From assembly GCA_045591645.1 (NCBI GenBank), contig JAZNTG010000050.1, forward strand, positions 1 to 5,946: a stretch of 5,946 bases of DNA, read 5' to 3'. This document shows positions 5,427-5,946 of the stretch, one piece after another. Origin of the DNA: SFWF01 sp045591645 (GTDB lineage: Bacteria > Bacillota > Clostridia > Oscillospirales > Acutalibacteraceae). The position numbers and the translations under genes were made by a program. Every line of letters begins with the position of its first letter. Positions within the stretch are counted from its first letter, which is position 1. The notes below the pieces were generated by a model, which saw only the letters and a list, made by a program, of their open reading frames with translations, did no database searches and was not told the DNA's origin.

Positions 5427-5846
5427 TTAGATAACGCCCTTTTTGAGAATAATGTTTGCATAAAGAGCCTTTTCAGAAGTAGCAATAATTGCGTATGCTT
5501 CCTTTGCTCTGTCGTAGAAAGCGAAGCGTTCGATTTCGGACATCTTTGTCTCGCCGTTGTTCTTGTTTACGATATCCTGATACTCTGCCCAGATTGTGGG
5601 AGTGGGATCGCCCTTAGTTGTAGCCATAAGCATTACGGGAGAGTCAACATATGAGTCAAGGGGCATAAGCTGAAGAATGGCATCAAGAAGCTCGGGCACA
5701 TTGTGACCGTCGCAACGGATAAGTCTCTGTGCATTGGATGCTGCAGGGAAGTTACCGTCACCGATAACGATCTCATCGCCGTGACCCATTTCGTCGAGAA
5801 TCTTAAGAAGCTCGGGTGAAATAATATTAGGAATTCCTTTTAACAT
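5427..5846 (-). CDS. fucU: L-fucose mutarotase, RbsD/FucU family
   Basis: A 139-aa cytosolic enzyme that interconverts the alpha and beta anomers of L-fucose so that fucose isomerase receives its preferred form. The whole length matches FucU: an N-terminal MLKGIPNIISPELLKILDEMG, then GHGDEIVIGDGNFPA (21-35) with the family's catalytic His22 and nearby Asp30. RFAFYDRAKEAYAIIATSE is at 107-125, and the typical C-terminal ALYANIILKKGVI follows. FucU proteins are normally about 140 aa, so it is complete. The ATG has GGAGG (5854-5858) seven bases upstream. It follows the previous gene by 38 bases in the same direction, so it is likely in an L-fucose or related sugar operon, consistent with a gut bacterium using mucin or plant glycans. 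Closely related RbsD (ribose pyranase) is less likely. Confidence 0.9.
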   Translation of the reverse strand: MLKGIPNIISPELLKILDEMGHGDEIVIGDGNFPAASNAQRLIRCDGHNVPELLDAILQLMPLDSYVDSPVMLMATTKGDPTPTIWAEYQDIVNKNNGETKMSEIERFAFYDRAKEAYAIIATSEKALYANIILKKGVI

Positions 5847-5867
5847 AAATATACCTCCGGTATTTTA

Positions 5868-5883
5868 TATTGCCTGGGCAATA
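5868..5883. repeat. Small palindrome before fucU
   Basis: TATTGCC and GGCAATA are inverted around a 2-base spacer. The palindrome lies between the upstream stop codon and the fucU ribosome binding site, so it could be a weak RNA hairpin separating the two cistrons or an operator. Neither is proven. Confidence 0.4.
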
Positions 5884-5884
5884 A

Positions 5885-5946
5885 TTATTTTTTAAGTTGT
5901 CTTATATCTTCGCCGACAAAGTCAATAACCTCAAATGAGTTAAGTC
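5885..5946 (-). CDS. C-terminal end of the gene upstream of fucU
   Basis: The last 19 codons and TAA stop of an open frame that enters from beyond the right edge, reading LNSFEVIDFVGEDIRQLKK. It lies 38 bases before fucU without a clear terminator, so it is probably in the same operon and may concern sugar uptake or catabolism. The fragment is too short to name the family. Confidence 0.55.
   Translation of the reverse strand, partial: LNSFEVIDFVGEDIRQLKK

Noticed and set aside
1..5946. CRISPR array or known riboswitch
   Set aside because: No regularly spaced direct repeats of CRISPR type were seen, and none of the hairpin regions matches a riboswitch consensus I can recognise.

Overview
The window looks like chromosomal DNA of a gut-type, moderately AT-rich Firmicute, most likely Clostridia (Oscillospiraceae/Ruminococcus-like). 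The basis is the codon and base use, the strong AGGAG-type ribosome binding sites, a Mor-type regulator, a WYL regulator, a fucose mutarotase, and many hairpin-rich intergenic repeats. The organism call is inference from style; no marker gene settles it. Apart from the gene fragment at the left edge, every recognisable gene is on the minus strand.

Layout from left to right. (1) 1-213 (+) is the C-terminal end of a PHP-domain metal-dependent phosphoesterase. It converges on the next gene, and a 16-bp-stem bidirectional terminator lies between them (219-256). (2) 265-3005 (-) is a probable two-gene operon with its own promoter (3044-3071). It encodes an acidic coiled-coil protein with a Cys/His cluster (141 aa), then a 758-aa membrane-anchored protein. 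The 758-aa protein carries a region I recognise as resembling the C-terminal part of E. coli YeeR. That region has conserved E, D and QxK positions like those of a PD-(D/E)XK nuclease core. (3) 3085-3366 (-) is a small Mor-family DNA-binding protein, and 3559-4476 (-) is an HTH-WYL regulator with a clear promoter. (4) 4785-4868 (-) is tRNA-Leu(GAG), with a near-consensus promoter and a terminator directly after its CCA. About 135 bp downstream, the last 22 nt of this tRNA recur at the end of a palindromic element (4628-4728), again followed by a terminator. (5) 4929-5081 (-) is a 50-aa protein whose ribosome binding site lies just after a UUCG-loop terminator hairpin. (6) 5082-5426 has no gene; it holds GC-rich hairpins, a terminator and AT-rich repeats. 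(7) 5427-5846 (-) is the L-fucose mutarotase gene fucU, preceded in an operon by the last 19 codons of an unidentified gene.

The least conventional part is the YeeR-like gene with its acidic partner, next to two DNA-binding regulators and near a tRNA whose 3' end is duplicated. This setting suits an accessory module such as a defence, toxin or mobile-element remnant, but no sequence feature here proves that function. The fucU end of the window is ordinary sugar catabolism.
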